Below, one piece after another: positions 5,957 through 6,940 of a stretch of DNA of 6,940 bases. Source of the DNA: an uncultured Clostridia bacterium (GTDB taxonomy: Bacteria; Bacillota; Clostridia; Oscillospirales; QAKW01); assembly GCA_944387905.1 (NCBI GenBank), contig CALXGU010000081.1:1-6940 (forward strand), given 5' to 3'. A program made the translations under genes and the position numbers. Under the pieces are notes generated by a model. That model did no database searches. It saw only the letters and a program-made list of their open reading frames with translations, and had not been told where the DNA came from. How positions within the stretch are numbered: the stretch's first letter is position 1; each line of letters begins with the position of its first letter.

Positions 5957-6108
5957 AATGAGATAGAGGCGCGGGAAAATGAGAGGCAGAGTGGTATTAT
6001 ACATCGTTCTGACATGATTTCAAAAAACGTTTTGACCGTATTGTCGCTATCCTTCTGAATAGCTATTATTATATCAGTAAGGTATGCGTCTTACTGATAT
6101 TTTTATTC
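5957..6108 (+). ncRNA. Structured lysA leader RNA with transcription attenuator; L-box-like ends, unusually short
   Basis: The roughly 150-nt leader starts at the lysA promoter and ends in an intrinsic terminator. AGATAGAGGCGCG (5961-5973) resembles the conserved 5' edge of the lysine riboswitch, and GCTATC (6046-6051) resembles its closing 3' edge; GATAG and CTATC can form stem P1 (5962-5966 with 6047-6051). By hand folding, two further hairpins fit: P2, CAGAGTGGT (5987-5995) with ATCGTTCTG (6003-6011), 9 pairs including three G-U; and P3, roughly 6012-6045, with an inner stem TCAAAA/TTTTGA (6020-6025 with 6030-6035). A purine-rich joining strand (5967-5986) precedes P2. An L-box sensor is about 170-180 nt with internal blocks such as AGUA and GCCGAAG; those are absent here, so I do not call a canonical lysine riboswitch. 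Lysine sensing is inferred from the end motifs and the lysA context. The ligand is unknown. Confidence 0.6.
6071..6108 (+). terminator. Attenuator-type intrinsic terminator before lysA
   Basis: ATATCAGTAAG (6071-6081) pairs perfectly with CTTACTGATAT (6090-6100), an 11-bp stem with an 8-nt loop, followed by a TTTTTATT tract (6100-6107). It lies just upstream of the lysA Shine-Dalgarno (GAGGT, 6112-6116), so it must be bypassed for lysA expression from the leader promoter. An upstream strand, CCTTCTGA (6051-6058), can pair with TCAGTAAGG (6074-6082) with one bulged base and would prevent the terminator from forming. Confidence 0.85.
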
Positions 6109-6121
6109 AATGAGGTAAAAT

Positions 6122-6931
6122 ATGAATGAAATTTTGACGATCGGCGGTGTTTCCGCTAAAGCGCTTGCAGAGGCAATGGGCACACCGCTCATGGTATTTG
6201 ACCAGGGGACGCTTGAAAAACGCCTGGAAGAGTTTAAAACGAGCTTTGTTCACAGCGAATTTGAGACACAGGTGATATATGCAAGCAAGGCGTTTTCCTG
6301 TACGGCGATGCTGGAGCTTGTCAAAGCTGCGGGCTGCGGACTTGATGTTGTAAGCGGCGGCGAGCTTGAGGCCGCAAAGCACGCGGCCTTTCCGATGCAG
6401 GAGATAGTTTTTCACGGCAACAATAAAACACCCCGCGAAATCAGGACCGCAATAGAGTACGGAGTGGGAAGTATAATAATCGACGGCGCTATGGAATTGG
6501 ATGAGGTCATCCGCGCCGCAACGGAAATGAAAAAGAACACTCCCGTTATAGTAAGAGTAAATCCCGGTATAGAGGCAGACACTCATCAGTATATCATCAC
6601 CGCCAATATAGACAGTAAATTCGGTGTATCAATATATGAACGTGAGTGCATACTCGGTATGATAAAGAAAATATCTGAATGCCGGTACCTTCAGTTTCAG
6701 GGCATACACATACATATCGGCAGTCAGATATTCGGCATAGACCCGTTTATAGCCGGAATACGCAAGATAATGGAGTTTATAGCCGAAATAGAAAAAGCCG
6801 GATATCCGGTTAAAGTATTGGATCTGGGCGGCGGCTTTGCCGCGACCTATACAGAAAAGGATATGCCGCTTCCCATAAGCCTTGTATGTAACGATATACT
6901 GCGTGAATGCAAACATCAGGAAGAAGGATGA
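6122..6931 (+). CDS. lysA: Diaminopimelate decarboxylase, N-terminal part (frame breaks before the C-terminal half)
   Basis: The 269 readable residues are the barrel part of a fold-type III PLP decarboxylase that converts meso-diaminopimelate to L-lysine and CO2 in the cytosol. Seen are GTPLMVFD (20-27), YASKAF (53-58, with Lys56 the Schiff-base lysine), GLDVVSGGEL (73-82), FHGNNKT (97-103), DSKFG (164-168), GIHIHIGSQI (194-203) and DLGGGF (234-239, phosphate-binding glycines). LysA proteins are usually about 410-430 residues. Here TGA at 6929-6931 ends the frame before the EPGR motif, the catalytic Cys/Asp region and the C-terminal sheet domain, so this product alone should be inactive. An ATG in the -1 frame (6928-6930) overlaps the stop as ATGA and reads MRRV to the window end, which suggests a single missing base or a split gene. 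The start is supported by GAGGT (6112-6116) 5 nt upstream. It lies behind the attenuated leader and is divergent from the M20D gene. Confidence 0.85.
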   Translation: MNEILTIGGVSAKALAEAMGTPLMVFDQGTLEKRLEEFKTSFVHSEFETQVIYASKAFSCTAMLELVKAAGCGLDVVSGGELEAAKHAAFPMQEIVFHGNNKTPREIRTAIEYGVGSIIIDGAMELDEVIRAATEMKKNTPVIVRVNPGIEADTHQYIITANIDSKFGVSIYERECILGMIKKISECRYLQFQGIHIHIGSQIFGIDPFIAGIRKIMEFIAEIEKAGYPVKVLDLGGGFAATYTEKDMPLPISLVCNDILRECKHQEEG

Positions 6932-6940
6932 GGAGGGTCG

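Noticed and set aside
5979..6017. A 12-codon open frame in the lysA leader (MRGRVVLYIVLT) with a possible AGAGG ribosome-binding site 9 nt upstream, suggesting a leader peptide.
   Set aside because: It has no lysine codons, so classical lysine peptide attenuation does not fit. It also overlaps the proposed P2 and P3 stems and is short enough to occur by chance.
5961..6055. A canonical lysine riboswitch or a T-box leader upstream of lysA.
   Set aside because: The element is about half the L-box length and lacks its internal conserved blocks. No T-box motif (AGGGTGGNACCGCG) is present.
6107..6586. A 159-codon open frame on the minus strand opposite lysA.
   Set aside because: It is antisense to clear LysA sequence, has a low-complexity-looking translation rich in Cys, His and Tyr, and no start signals.
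6929..6931. Recoding of TGA as a sense codon to rescue lysA.
   Set aside because: rhaB, the aminotransferase and the amidohydrolase all end at TGA at the expected family lengths, so TGA is a normal stop here.

Overview
The window looks like a chromosomal piece of a Clostridia-type Firmicute. Supporting signs are strong Shine-Dalgarno sites (AGAGGTGAT, AGGAGGTG, GGAGGA), sigma-A type promoters with 17-bp spacers, AT-rich intergenic DNA, heavy use of ATA for isoleucine, and a gene of the Firmicute-enriched 'methionine gamma-lyase / aluminium resistance' PLP family. No mobile element, CRISPR array, tRNA or rRNA was seen. The genus cannot be named from this sequence.

Layout from left to right: (1) 1-989, minus strand, the N-terminal 329 residues of a methionine gamma-lyase family PLP enzyme, cut by the window edge. 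(2) 990-1127, a divergent intergenic region with two back-to-back promoters. (3) 1128-3557, plus strand, rhamnulokinase (rhaB) followed by a TIM-barrel sugar isomerase/epimerase-like gene, closed by a 12-bp terminator at 3560-3588. (4) 3599-4732, plus strand, a class I/II aminotransferase whose Shine-Dalgarno directly abuts that terminator. (5) 4716-5804, minus strand, an M20D amidohydrolase that overlaps the aminotransferase tail to tail by 17 bp. (6) 5805-6121, a 317-bp divergent control region with a promoter on each strand, an operator-like palindrome, and a leader RNA ending in an attenuator-type terminator. (7) 6122-6931, plus strand, the front part of diaminopimelate decarboxylase (lysA), whose frame breaks just before the window ends.

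The left half suggests L-rhamnose catabolism: RhaB phosphorylates L-rhamnulose, and the TIM-barrel protein may supply or replace an isomerase/epimerase step. The right half suggests lysine/diaminopimelate synthesis. An aminotransferase and an M20 deacylase beside lysA resemble the PatA and DapL steps of the N-acetyl branch, but their substrates are inferred from context.

The most interesting element is the lysA leader RNA (about 5957-6108). It follows a perfect-consensus promoter. Its ends resemble the conserved ends of the lysine riboswitch (L-box), with AGATAGAGGCGCG at the 5' side and GCTATC at the 3' side, and it carries mutually exclusive terminator and antiterminator pairings. However, its sensor part is only about 90 nt, roughly half of an L-box, and lacks the internal conserved blocks. 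It could be a compact lysine-responsive RNA, an internally deleted L-box, or an unrelated attenuator.
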